64,000 nt of DNA, taken from NCBI GenBank assembly GCA_021292165.1, contig CM037888.1, positions 28,013,140-28,077,139 of the forward strand, read 5' to 3'. Positions 53,361 to 62,600 of this stretch are shown here, piece after piece (the stretch's first letter is position 1; every line of letters begins with the position of its first letter). The notes below the pieces were generated by a model. That model worked only from the letters and a program-made list of their open reading frames with translations. It was not told where the DNA came from and did no database searches. This stretch comes from Shinisaurus crocodilurus (lineage: Eukaryota; Chordata; Lepidosauria; Squamata; Shinisauridae). The position numbers and the translations under genes were made by a program.

Positions 53361-54665
53361 CTCCCAAGCCATTTAGGGGGGGCTTTAAAGGCAATAACCA
53401 GCACCTTGAATTTCACTTGGGAACAGACACATGGCGAAGGCACCTGGTACAAGAAAAGGGGTCACATGCTTCCAGCGCTGAGCCAGCCAGAATTCTAGTA
53501 GCAGCAGCATTCTGCCGTAGTTGGCGTTTTCCAAGTGGTTTTCAAGGGCAGACCCTGCCCCACACAGCTCCCTGCATTTTTCAGGGTGTGGCTTTGGGGG
53601 ACTGACACCATGAACTCCTGCACGTTGAAATTTACCACTGCCCCCCTGCCTGCTTTTATGCTTCCCAAGAGATCTAGATGGCCCCGCTGGGAAAGCGGAT
53701 GCTGGATTACAGTCTGATCCAGCAAAGCACTTCTTGCTTTGTTTTGGAGGCTGTGCGGGGGTGGGAGACCAAGTAGGTATGTGGGAGTAGATTTCCTTGG
53801 CAAAGATCATGCCCTCCCTTCCAGCCCGCCCGCCCCCTCGATGACACAATTCTTCTTCCTTTCTTCCCACCCAGTCCCATTCTTTGCTCTCTGTATGCAC
53901 CCTTTCTCCTCCCCCCACCCTTAAAGATGTGAATAGTGAGAAAATAAGCGGAAACAATGGACCACTTTACCACACTTTTTCTATTGAGGGTTACACAGCA
54001 CATTTTATATTGGGGGGCCTTCCCCAACCCGACCCCCCTTCCTTACATGTGACTTGAGAATGACTGAGAGTTTGTTTGATTGTAGAAAAAGATTATTTTT
54101 TTTTTAAGTTTCTCAGAGAAAAGAACTTTTATTTTGCCCCCAATAAGATCAGATTGGACACCGGGCAGACAGTTGGTGCCTTGTTTCTGAACAGCAGATT
54201 CCAGAATGGTTAATGGGCCCTCTCTGTGTTGCCAAGCTGTGTCTGTTTTCCAATCTTTCTCTCCGAGCTTTGCCTCTCCTCAGCTGGCTGCCAATCTGAA
54301 GGCCGCAACACTTCAGCGATAAGCTCTCTCCATTGGGATTAATCAGCCCACCTTTAATTTCTCAGGCGGAATATCAGGGGCTTTAACATCAAGCTGCAAA
54401 GCTTCGAAAGTGGGAAGGCCCAGTGGGAGAGGAGGAAAGGGGACAGAGGAAGACCCCTCGCTGCAATTTGTCTCTCTGCATAATGAAATGCGGGCACATA
54501 AGATGAGGGAAGACGGGAAGAGCTGATGGGGTGCCTCATGTTGAAAAAGCCCTCGCTGAAACTCATTTGGGCTAATACTTCAGCTGCTGATCCCTCCTTG
54601 ATATCAAAATGTCAGCCATTCACAGCTTAATCAGGCCTTAATTTAATCCATTCCTCCATGAGAGA
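53361..54665. other. Non-repetitive stretch, part candidate conserved noncoding
   Basis: 53361-53720 may include a worn L2-like relic (ccagcaccttgaatttcac). 54080-54660 is repeat-free with gggattaatcagcccacc, taatgaaatgcggg and cttaatcaggccttaatttaatcc, typical homeodomain-site-rich DNA. The 190-aa minus-strand ORF (53385-53957) has no recognisable domain. Confidence 0.35.
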
Positions 54666-54692
54666 AGGAAAGAAAGAAAGAAAGAAAGAAAG
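54666..54692 (+). repeat. (AAAG)n microsatellite
   Basis: About six units. Confidence 0.9.
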
Positions 54693-55111
54693 AGGGAATA
54701 GGGGCATTATAGCAAGAAAGAAGAAATCCAGGCAAAGGGGTGGGGGGAAACCAGGGAAGACCGAGAGATAATAATGCATGGTTAGCTGCCAAATTATGTT
54801 TGGTGTCCTATGATGTTTGGACTTCCCTAGTCACTCATGCTGGTAGCCTTGGATTGCTCCTGGTTTTGGTCAGCTTGTCCTGGTGGTAGACAGTGGCCAG
54901 GAGCAATTTGGAGCCATCTCTGCAAGATAGGTCAGTTCTGCTCCCATTTGCGGTGTGAGAATTGAGGCCAGGGCAGGGCAACTTGCCCTAACCCTGCGAG
55001 GGCAAGGAAACCACAGCAGAGCCCAGACTGGAACATGAACCTGATAAATCAAGCCCAGCTTTCCACCAGCTTTACTACATGTCAATGAGAGGCCGCAGGC
55101 CTAAAGGAACT
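54693..55111. other. Unassigned stretch
   Basis: No recognised element. Confidence 0.35.
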
Positions 55112-55290
55112 TACTATTGAATTAATCCCATTGAACTCAGTGGGGCCGATTTCACCATGAACAGGCTTAGAATCATGCAGTTGCAGCCTGGTCCTATGCA
55201 TATTTCCTCTGAGGGTAAGTAAATCCCACTCAGTTCAATGGGGCTTACTCCTAGGTAATCAGATTGTAAGCCTAAGCATGTTTCACATCT
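55112..55290. mobile_element. Foldback MITE, CCTATGCAT-related
   Basis: tggtcctatgcatatttcct, gtaagtaaatcccactcagttcaatggggcttactcc (an internal inverted pair) and cagattgtaagcc mark the element. Upstream ccattgaactcagtgggg is a second copy of the centre, so two overlapping copies are possible. Confidence 0.55.
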
Positions 55291-55391
55291 CCTGGATTGC
55301 ATGCATGGTTGGCTTTATGTCATGTCTTAATTGTCTTTTTCATCAGTGATCCTTTATGACAAAAAATAGTCATTCCAAACTGTTTTACTAC

Positions 55392-55512
55392 TGTTTATTA
55401 TTTTATTTCGATTTAAAAATAATAATAATAATCTACCCTTAAAAGCCTTCAAGGTGGCTCATCACAATATAAACAATTAAAACAATGCATAACCTTTAGA
55501 ACAACCATAAAA
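55392..55512 (-). mobile_element. L2-like 3' tail fragment
   Basis: An A/T-rich tail with (AAT)n is followed by ccttcaaggtggctcatcac and aattaaaacaatgcataa, the inverse of an L2-like 3' UTR. Confidence 0.45.
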
Positions 55513-55519
55513 GCAGCAG

Positions 55520-56366
55520 GGAAGGGTTGCGTCTCAGTGGTAGAACAGATGCTTTGCGTGCAGAAGGCCCCAGGGTCACTCCCCAGCATCTCCAGGTAGG
55601 ACTGGGACTAATCCCTACCTGAAACCCTGGCGAGCCATTGCCAGTTAGCAGGACCGGTGCAGGGCAGTTTGGCGCCCTAGGCTAAATTATATTTAGCGCC
55701 CCCCCTCTCGTGCCGTGGGGGGGGGCTCCGGAAAGCAGCCCTGCTCTGCAACCTCCCGCCGCCACCACCGGACCCCCCCCGCACGCTGCCGCTGCCGCCC
55801 CCACCTACCTTCCCACGCCTCCTCCGAAAAGGGACCCCCGGCTCGTTTTTGGCCGGGGGGAAAAACCAGGCAAACAGGGCTGTTTAAGCCCGTTGCCCTG
55901 GTTCTCCCGCCAAAACAGAGCGCGGCGGGGCTCCGGAAACAGCGAGAGGGAAGTTAGGTGTCGGGTGGGGAGGCAGCGCGGAGGCAAAGGGGAAGGCGAG
56001 GTGGGGGGGAGGCGGCGCGGGGGGGAGGTGGCGCGGAGGCGAGGCGAGGCGAGTTGGGGGGGAGGTGGCGCGGAGGCGAAGAGAGTTGGGGGGGGGCGGC
56101 GCAGAGGGCTAGGCAAGGTGGGTGGGAGGCACCCAGGATCGGCCCCACCACTACTCCGGGCGCATCCCACCGCACTACCGTGGCTTTCTCGGTGAGGGGC
56201 GGGCGGGCAGGGCAGGGAGCAGCGCCAGGGCAGCGAAGAGGAGTGCAGCGTTCTGCGCCCTCTTCCGCTACGCGCCCTAGGCAACAGCCTAGTTGGCCTA
56301 GCGGTAGCGCCGGCCCTGCCAGTTAGTGAACACAACACTAAGCTGGATGGATCAATACTCTGACTG
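55520..56366 (+). mobile_element. tRNA-Ala-derived SINE interrupted by DNA elements
   Basis: The head (gcgtctcagtggtagaacag, atgctttgcgtgcagaagg) and body (ctccaggtaggactggg) run to 55648 and resume at 56319-56365 (agttagtgaacacaac, aagctggatggatcaatac). A second element starts at about 56366, so the CR1-2-like tail is lost. Confidence 0.88.
55649..56318. mobile_element. Long hAT MITE, CAGGGCCGG family, perfect target duplication
   Basis: Left end caggaccggtgcagggcag and inverted right end cagggccggcgctaccgcta are terminal repeats. ccagttag at 55641-55648 and 56319-56326 is an exact 8-bp duplication. The 670-bp interior is extremely GC-rich with ggaggcggcgcggggg-type tandem words. Long ORFs here (161-195 aa, Pro/Arg/Gly-rich) reflect composition only. 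Confidence 0.93.
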
Positions 56367-56693
56367 GGTTCAGACATCATGATAACCCACACTCAAGGAT
56401 TGAGTGTGGGTTGCTGTTGAACTGTGGGTTGTTGAAACATGGGTTATCGTGTTGTCTGAACCCAGCTGTGGTAACAAGCCATGGCTTGTTAACCACAAAC
56501 AACCCATGAAGAGAACCCATGGTTTGTTGCTGGGTTGTGAACTGTGGGTTGTTCACCCTGGTTTGGTATCTTGGCTGGGTTCAGACAACATGATAACCCA
56601 TGTTTCAACAATAACCCATGGTTCAATGACAACCCACACTCAACCCATACTCAACTCTTGAGTGTGGGTGGGTTATTGTGTTGTCTGAACCCA
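56366..56693. mobile_element. Four-armed hairpin element with GGGTTCAGACA ends
   Basis: gggttcagaca-catgataaccc occurs at about 56369 and 56579, and its inverse (gggttat-gtgttgtctgaaccc) at about 56441 and 56669. The sequence is thus two linked palindromes or one nested palindrome. Flanks tactctga and atctctga match 6/8. Confidence 0.75.
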
Positions 56694-56756
56694 ATCTCTG
56701 ACTATGAGTGCGTGAGAATTTTGCTCACTTTGTGGGGGGGTTTGTTAGGTTTTTTT

Positions 56757-56935
56757 TATAAGAACTTACAACCAGCAGCCCACAGGAAACCCACAAGCAG
56801 GACATGAATGCAACAGTACCCTCCCACCCATGTTCCCCAGCAACTGGTGTACATAGGCATACTTCCTCTGCTACTGGAGGTAGCATAGAGCCAATCAGGT
56901 GTGGGAGCCATTGATAGCCTTATCCTGCAGTGGCC
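56757..56935 (-). mobile_element. CR1 type-2 LINE 3' UTR fragment
   Basis: The minus strand has ccagttgctggggaacatgg, gggagggtactgttgc and gtttcctgtgggctgctgg, then the octamer end (ttataagaac). Confidence 0.85.
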
Positions 56936-56989
56936 CAGAAATCCTCCAACTATCCTCTGAGCCTGGGGTTGCCATCATGTTGCCTTTGG

Positions 56990-57400
56990 GAGCCAATGTG
57001 CCTCTCTTGGTGCCCGCCAGGCTCCCTATCCCTCATGATTTTTATTCCATTCATGATTTTTCTTTTTTAATTCCACTTTTAAAAAAGCCAACCAAAAGAA
57101 CAGTTCTGCCCTCCAGCGCCATCTTTATTTGGGTGCAAAAGAGCGGCTTTGTGCTTTGGAGCTCAGATCCCGCTTCTGCCTTGTGTCATCTTCTTGGGCA
57201 AGGTAAGTTTCTTTTAGTCTTACCACTGTGCTTTCTGGAAAATGTGTGCTGGTTAGCCATGGCAGCCATCTTATGAATGGGCTTGCGACCTCCATAGCTG
57301 CCATTTTGTGAGAACACCCAAAACATTGACTCACAATTCCAGATGTGCACACTAGCCCCAAAAATGTTGGGGTCTTGGGGACCCCTGCCTGAGCCATACA
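56990..57400 (-). mobile_element. Unclassified element, family of 51118
   Basis: The minus strand begins caggggtccccaagacccc (57370-57395) and contains gttctcacaaaatggcagc and gcccattcataagatggctgcc, as at 51118 and 12955. The interior is T-rich. Confidence 0.5.
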
Positions 57401-58274
57401 TTCCCCAAGGATTTCTTGTTGCTTGCCCAGTGCTGTTGAGGCCCAGTGTGAGGTGAGAGAAAATCCTATGCCCCTCTCTTGCCAGATCAAAAGTTCCACT
57501 TGCCACAGCTGAGCTGTCCAGCACATCTGGCACCTTTGTGCTTGGCTCCGGATCATGCCCAATATACGAAGTACGCTTCCAATTTAACTTCAGTGTTCTA
57601 GTTGTTCTCCCTTGTTCTCTTTCATTGTTGCTTGTTTCTTCTTGTGACACTGGGGATCATTTCCAGCGAGCAAGCTTTTATTTAAACTGTTGCTAGCACC
57701 GCAATGTGAACAGAAGCCTTTTTAGACTGTGAGAGCAACATTTCAATTATACGAATAATCAAATTCCAAGCGTTATTTGAATCATTCGCCTTCGTAAATT
57801 AACCAGGTCCTTCCCTCCCCCCTTTCAGAAGGGGACCATAAATTACATTTTCCGCTACATTGGCAGTAAATGGGTAATTAATATCTCAACTTTTTAATGT
57901 TGATTTGAGAAAAATAAAATATGCCGCAGAATACACGAACATTGCTATCCGAGCTCAAATGGTTTTGTCTTCCTCTAGAAGCTGGAGTAACGTTTTGCTA
58001 CTCCCCCAGTGTTTTGCAATTATTCCACAAGAACGCCCACTTGTCTGGCCCATTTTGGTTATATAAATTGAGCAAATTCAAGGCTTTCTGGAAGAGCAAT
58101 TCTAGCTTCCAGATCTGATGGCTGGGGTGGAGGTGTCCCTCTGTTGGGGTAGAGGACCTTCAACTCTGGGGGGGCACATTTTCTCCCATAGTCTCAATTA
58201 CTCCCGCAGAAAGTTCAGCAGGTGTAATCAATGTGGTTCAAGGTAAACAAGTGTAGCGATGCATGCTGGGGCGA
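57401..58274. other. Unassigned, then candidate conserved noncoding DNA
   Basis: 57700-58110 is repeat-free with tgaatcattcgccttcgtaaattaacc and tgggtaattaatatctc words. Nothing coding is recognised. The ORFs on the minus strand at 57125-57650 start within the element above and lack a domain. Confidence 0.35.
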
Positions 58275-59144
58275 AAAATCCCAACTTCAAGTATAAGCTG
58301 ATGCTGCCTGAGTTAGCAGTGACCAACCAAGAAGAAGATCCTGGGGGTGTGGTGGACAGCTCGATGAAAATGTCGACCCATGTGCGGAAGCTGTGAAAAA
58401 GGCAAATTCCATGTTGGGCATAATTAGGAAAGGAATTGAAAAAAAAACTGCCAATATCATAGTCCCCTTATACAAATCTATGGTGCGATCACACACGTAG
58501 AATAATATGTCCTAGTCACCGCACCTAAAAAAGGATATTGTGGAGTTGGAAAAAGTGCAGAAAAGGGCAACTAAAATGATCAAGGGGCTGGAGCAACTCC
58601 CCTATGAGGAAAGGTTACAGCAGCTGGGATTGTTTAACTTAGAAAAACGGCGAGGAAGGGGAGACATGATAGACGTGTACAAAATTATGCATGGTGTGGA
58701 GAAAGTGGACAGGGAGACATTTCTCTCCCTCCCTCATAATACTGGAACCCAATGGGGTCATCCCATGCAGCTGATTGGTGGGAGATTCAGGACAGATAAA
58801 AGGAAGGACTTCTTCACACAGCGCATAGTTACACTATGGCATTTATTTCCACAAGATGTAACGATGGCCGCCAATTTGGATGGCTTTAAAAAGGGATTGG
58901 ACAAATTTATGGAGGATAAAAATCTATCAGTGGCTACTAGTCCTGATGGCCATATGCTACCTCCAGTAGGCAGCATGCCTATGTACACCAGTTTCTGTGG
59001 AACATGGGCAGGAGGGTGCTGTTGCCCTCATGTCTTACTTGTGAATTCCCTGTGGGCTGCTGGTTGTTGGTCACCGTGTGAACAGAATGCTGGACTAGAT
59101 GGACCCTTGGTCTGATCCAGCAGGCCTCTTCTTATGTTCTTATT
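58275..59144 (+). mobile_element. CR1 type-2 LINE, longest copy, ORF2 C-terminus and 3' UTR
   Basis: It encodes, with breaks, GVVDSSMKMSTHV, KKANSMLGIIRKGIEKKTA and then an open frame [61 protein letters not shown]. The 3' UTR ends gctggactagatggaccc, ggtctgatccagcaggcc, cttcttatgttctta. The open frame exceeds 100 residues but begins within the domain. Confidence 0.95.
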
Positions 59145-59650
59145 CCCTCTGACAGCTCTCCAAAATAGAGGACTATCCTCTGTTAAATTAGGACACCTGG
59201 CCACTGCGGTGGTACCCTGCGGACCCCCACAGTGCAATTGACAACAGTCTGAGGGATAGTCACCCAATGTTACTCTCTGAAATCAATCCCGCAAAATGGT
59301 AATCGTAGGGTTGGGAGATAAAGATACAGTAACTATGCCATCTTTTCTTATTTCATTATGACATCACATGTTTTAAAGGTGGTAGATGAAATGCTATACC
59401 AGCTTGAACAGAGACTTAGTGAGAGCAGCTTGCCATGCAGAGAGTAGCATGTTGTAGCTTCTGGCTGTGCCTATAGCCCAAAATTATAAAGGCTATTCAT
59501 TCAGGCAATATACTGGCAGAGGACATGGAGTACCCTGAAAGCATGATTTTGACTAGCTGTCATGAATGGGCAGCAGCAGACCACACTTTCTTCTTGTTTT
59601 TTAAGTTTCTGAGCTGATTCATTTTAAAACTCCAAGAGAAGTGTGAGATT
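59145..59650. other. Unassigned stretch
   Basis: No recognised element. Confidence 0.35.
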
Positions 59651-59810
59651 CCATAGATCATAGAGTTGGAAGGAGCCTACAAGGCTATCGAGTCCAACCC
59701 CCCTGCTCAGTGCAGGAAACTAGAGGAGGGGTCTCCCATCCAAGTCATAACCAGGCCTGACCCTGCTTAGCTTTCCACGCTCAGACAAGCTGAGCCAGCG
59801 TGAGCCACAG
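59651..59810 (-). mobile_element. 5S rRNA-derived SINE with CR1 tail
   Basis: The minus strand gives gtggctcacgctggctcag, the 5S A box aagctaagcagggtc, the C-box region acttggatgggagacc and the CR1-1 tail. It is the fourth full-length copy. Confidence 0.92.
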
Positions 59811-59931
59811 TGCCCTACCTTGACCTCGTGTGGGAAGTGAAGGACAAAGTGAGCCACCAGAACGGGCTGGAGTTGGTCGGCCCCTGTGACAGTGCCACAA
59901 GCTGGGGTAGTGCCACAGCTATTCTTAACAG

Positions 59932-60018
59932 TTCAGTCCTATACATGTCTACGCAGCATTAAGCCCCACTGACTTCAGTGGGACTTATTCTTACAGAAAT
60001 GTATAAGATTGCCGTGTA
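59932..60018. mobile_element. Foldback MITE, CCTATACATG form
   Basis: agtcctatacatgtctacgc and cagaaatgtataagattgc are inverted ends. The centre has ccccactgacttcagtggga, itself palindromic. Confidence 0.6.
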
Positions 60019-60289
60019 AATCAGTGTAGATTTCATATATCGCTCATTTCAGATGCTAGTTCAGAAAAAGCGCCTGTTGTTGTATACGGTATGTTTAAAT
60101 TAAACTTTAAAACAACACGCATGATCTAGGTATGGGCAAACAAGTTCTTAGAGCTCACCAAGATTCTCGAAACATCAGTTGGTTGCTGGTCTCTCCTCGA
60201 TTTACATTTTTGTGTTTGCGATAGCTGTTCCTTTTGCGTCAATAGGGAAATTGTGCAAAATGAGCAGCTATTGAATGTGCAAGTTATTT

Positions 60290-60450
60290 ATTTCTTATTG
60301 TATTTCTTTATAGCATTTTTACCCCTGCTCTTCAGCTAAAACAGGTTCCCAGTGTGGATTACACCGATTAACAACGAGACAGTGCCCACCCTCAGGTTTA
60401 CAATCTAAAAGACATGACACAAAAGGAAAATGAATTGGGGGGGGGGGGAG
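60290..60450 (-). mobile_element. LINE-like 3' tail, family of 49600
   Basis: tttatagcatttttacccctg, ggtttacaatctaaaagacatgacac is the inverse of the 49610-49650 segment (gtcgcgtcttttttagattg). Confidence 0.55.
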
Positions 60451-61135
60451 GCAAAGCTCAGGCAACAGTTCTTAGTCAGGAGGTTCTTATAGATTTTGTT
60501 TTGTTTGTTTTGTTTTTGCTTTTTTTTCCTGACAGGGAAGGGCAAACCAAGCTCCCTGCAGCTGTTCCTTCATTGGCCAATATGTGGGGACTACTAGGCT
60601 GGTCTCCCCTTTGCCGTGATGCTAATCCTGGGAAGCATGGGGTGCAGCCTCCCAGTCTCCCTTGGTTCTCTGGCAAACTTTTTTTTTGGGGGGGGGTGCA
60701 AATTTCCCCCATAGACTCAAGCATGGGGGTGATTTAAAATGTGAGCATTTTACAGAAGTTGTGCATTTTGAGAAAGTTGCACATTTTTTCGAGTATGCAT
60801 TTTGCAGACATGAAGGCAAGATCAGGGATGTGCAAGCATTTTTTTCTTTGAGAAAATGAGCGTCTGTTCATGTCCGCGTTCGGGATTGCGGACGGGGCAT
60901 TTTTCGAGGGACTGGTGAATTGAAATGAAATTCTCACACATCCCCGTGATATTGGGCACAGAAACAACTCGTGATGTCAATATATGATTGATCCAATATT
61001 TAGAGAAAATAAACAGAAGGTAGACCTCTGTGAAGTTGGTGGGAGGAGTTAAGCGGCGGATCTTGCATCACTTCCAAAGCCCTGACAGCTCATGCTGAGT
61101 AGAGTAAGAAGTGTGTGTGTGTGTGTGTGTGTGTG
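60451..61135. other. Unassigned; TAGGGATGTG-type remnant at 60827-60945
   Basis: cagggatgtgcaagcat at 60827 and its partial inverse (cacacatccccg) at 60934-60945 look like short terminal repeats. (GT)n is at 61111-61135. Confidence 0.4.
61111..61135 (+). repeat. (GT)n microsatellite
   Basis: About 12 GT units. Confidence 0.95.
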
Positions 61136-61298
61136 GTGGCCAGGTGTCTTGCCCCAATGTTGTTTAACATCTATATGAAGCCACTGGGAGTGGTCATTAG
61201 GGGATTTGGAGCCAAGTGCCATCAGTATCATATGCTGATGACACACAGCTCTGTCTTCCCGTGACAACTGAATCAGGAGAGGCTCTGCAAGTCCTGCG

Positions 61299-61715
61299 TA
61301 GGGATGTAAATCAAGCAGGGAGCTTACCTACTTGGGGGGGGTGTGCTCTGGAGCACCCCCTGCCCGCGCTCTCGCTGCACTCGCGCCACCAGGGAACAGG
61401 AAGTGATGCGACGGGTTCCCCATCGTGTCACTTCCGGTTCCCTGGTTCCCTGGCGCTGCATTTTTAGCATAGAAACCAGGGCAACCCAGCTCAAAACAGC
61501 CGTGAATAGCAAATCACAGCCGTTTCAAGCTGGGTTGCCCTGGTTTTTACGCTAAAAACGCAGCACCAGGGAATTGGAAAAAGACACGCTGGGGACCTGA
61601 AGCTCCTTTCCTTGGAGCGAGCGGCGGCCAGGTAAGTTGCGAGAGTCTCGGGGGGGGCGAGCAGGCTGATTTCGGCCTGCTTTCAACCCTCCCAAGACTC
61701 GCGGATACATCCCTA
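61299..61715. mobile_element. TAGGGATGTA-ended GC-rich DNA element inside L2
   Basis: Left end tagggatgta and inverted right end tagggatgtatccgc are terminal repeats. agtcctgcg (61290-61298) and agtcctgg (61716-61723) form an 8-bp duplication with one extra base. Its excision restores the L2 coding order. Inner palindromes include aggaagtgatgcgac and gtgtcacttcc. Confidence 0.85.
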
Positions 61716-61883
61716 AGTCCTGGATCAGTGCCTGAACTCAGTGATGGGCTAGATGAGGGCCAATAAACTGAGGCTGAATCCTGGCAAGACAGAAGCCCTG
61801 TGGGTGAGTGGTTCCCAAGTCAGGCAGATAGGCTCATTGCCTGTTCTGGGTGGGGTTGCACTCCCTCTGAAATATCAGGTTCT

Positions 61884-62193
61884 TCTGAGCGGCGCGGAGC
61901 AGTTCTCCGCACCACTCGAGCCACCCGCGCTGGTCCTGTCGCATCACATCCGGCCCTGGAAGTGATGCGATGGGACCCTGTGCAGGTGCACTGGACCCCC
62001 GCACGCCGTACTGCGCCTGTGCAGGGTCCCCGTTGCGTCACTTCCGGGGCCGGATGTGACACGACGGGACCGAGCGATGCGGAGAACTGCTCTGCGCCGC
62101 TCAGAAGATCAAGACGGGGGGGGCTGCCCCCGCGGAGAAGCGAGCCGCGGAGTGCCGCGAGCCCCCCCAAGGTTCGTGTTTCATCCCTAGCTG
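61884..62193. mobile_element. Second GC-rich palindromic element inside L2
   Basis: ttctgagcggcgcggagcag, ttctccgc near 61884 is mirrored at 62079-62107 (gcggagaactgctctgcgcc, gctcagaa). The right end ttcatccctag fits the TAGGGATG family, while the left outer end is not clear. CpG density is high. Confidence 0.65.
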
Positions 62194-62267
62194 AGGGTGG
62201 GGGCCCAGTGAGGGTGTCTTTGTCTTGATGGAAATTGTAATGTTGCCAGCTTAAATCAACGAGGTAA

Positions 62268-62600
62268 TGTAACCACTAGTTACAGTGGGAGGAAAGGGTT
62301 AATTGAACAATCCTCAGGGTGCATGTTTTGTAACCCCTCCTCCCTACTTCTGGCCTCTCCGTGTCAGCTCTCTCTCTCTCTCTCTCTCTCCCTCTCCAAC
62401 CTGATGGACACATGGTCGGAGCCGGCTTCCAGCCAGTGGTCTCCAGTGAAGCAGCCAAAGACTCCACTCTACCTATATGCATCCTGCATATATGAATAAA
62501 CGGATTGTATGTAAATCTAATAAATGTCTTTATTAGTTTTAAACCTTGTTTGGACAATCCATTTCCCTTTAAGAGCCTTTTAGCAAGTTTTAACAACCCA
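62268..62600 (+). mobile_element. Possible solo LTR or LTR edge (tentative)
   Basis: It starts tgtaaccactagttac. It carries a (CT)n and two polyadenylation words (aataaacgg at about 62495, aataaatgtc at 62520) in the R/U5-like position, and ends near gttttaaca. No target duplication, primer-binding site or gag/pol was confirmed. It could be ordinary single-copy DNA. Confidence 0.25.

Larger units (their letters stand above)
61136..62250 (+). mobile_element. L2 LINE reverse-transcriptase fragment with YADD, split twice
   Basis: 61140-61298 encodes LFNIYMKPLG, then after a base change the palm motif Y-A-D-D-T-Q-L (61231-61251). After removal of 61299-61715 the coding resumes (EALQVL then DQCLNSVMG), followed by MRANKLRLNPGKTEALWV to about 61884. 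This is the L2 RT palm/thumb. Stops and frameshifts show it is inactive. Confidence 0.9.

Noticed and set aside
53385..53957. 190-aa minus-strand ORF
   Set aside because: No recognisable domain, no splice or start context, and overlapping ORFs in other frames are nearly as long. Treated as chance.
55710..56392. Long overlapping ORFs (up to 195 aa) on both strands
   Set aside because: They lie inside a GC-rich hAT element with tandem ggcgg words. The proteins are Pro/Arg/Gly/Ser low complexity, which follows from few AT-rich stop codons.
56400..56690. Interstitial telomere repeats
   Set aside because: The recurring words are AACCCA/TGGGTT, not TTAGGG arrays, and are arranged as inverted arms.
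58540..59115. Host gene encoding a 191-aa protein
   Set aside because: The sequence is CR1 ORF2 C-terminus ([23 protein letters not shown]) running into the CR1 3' UTR.
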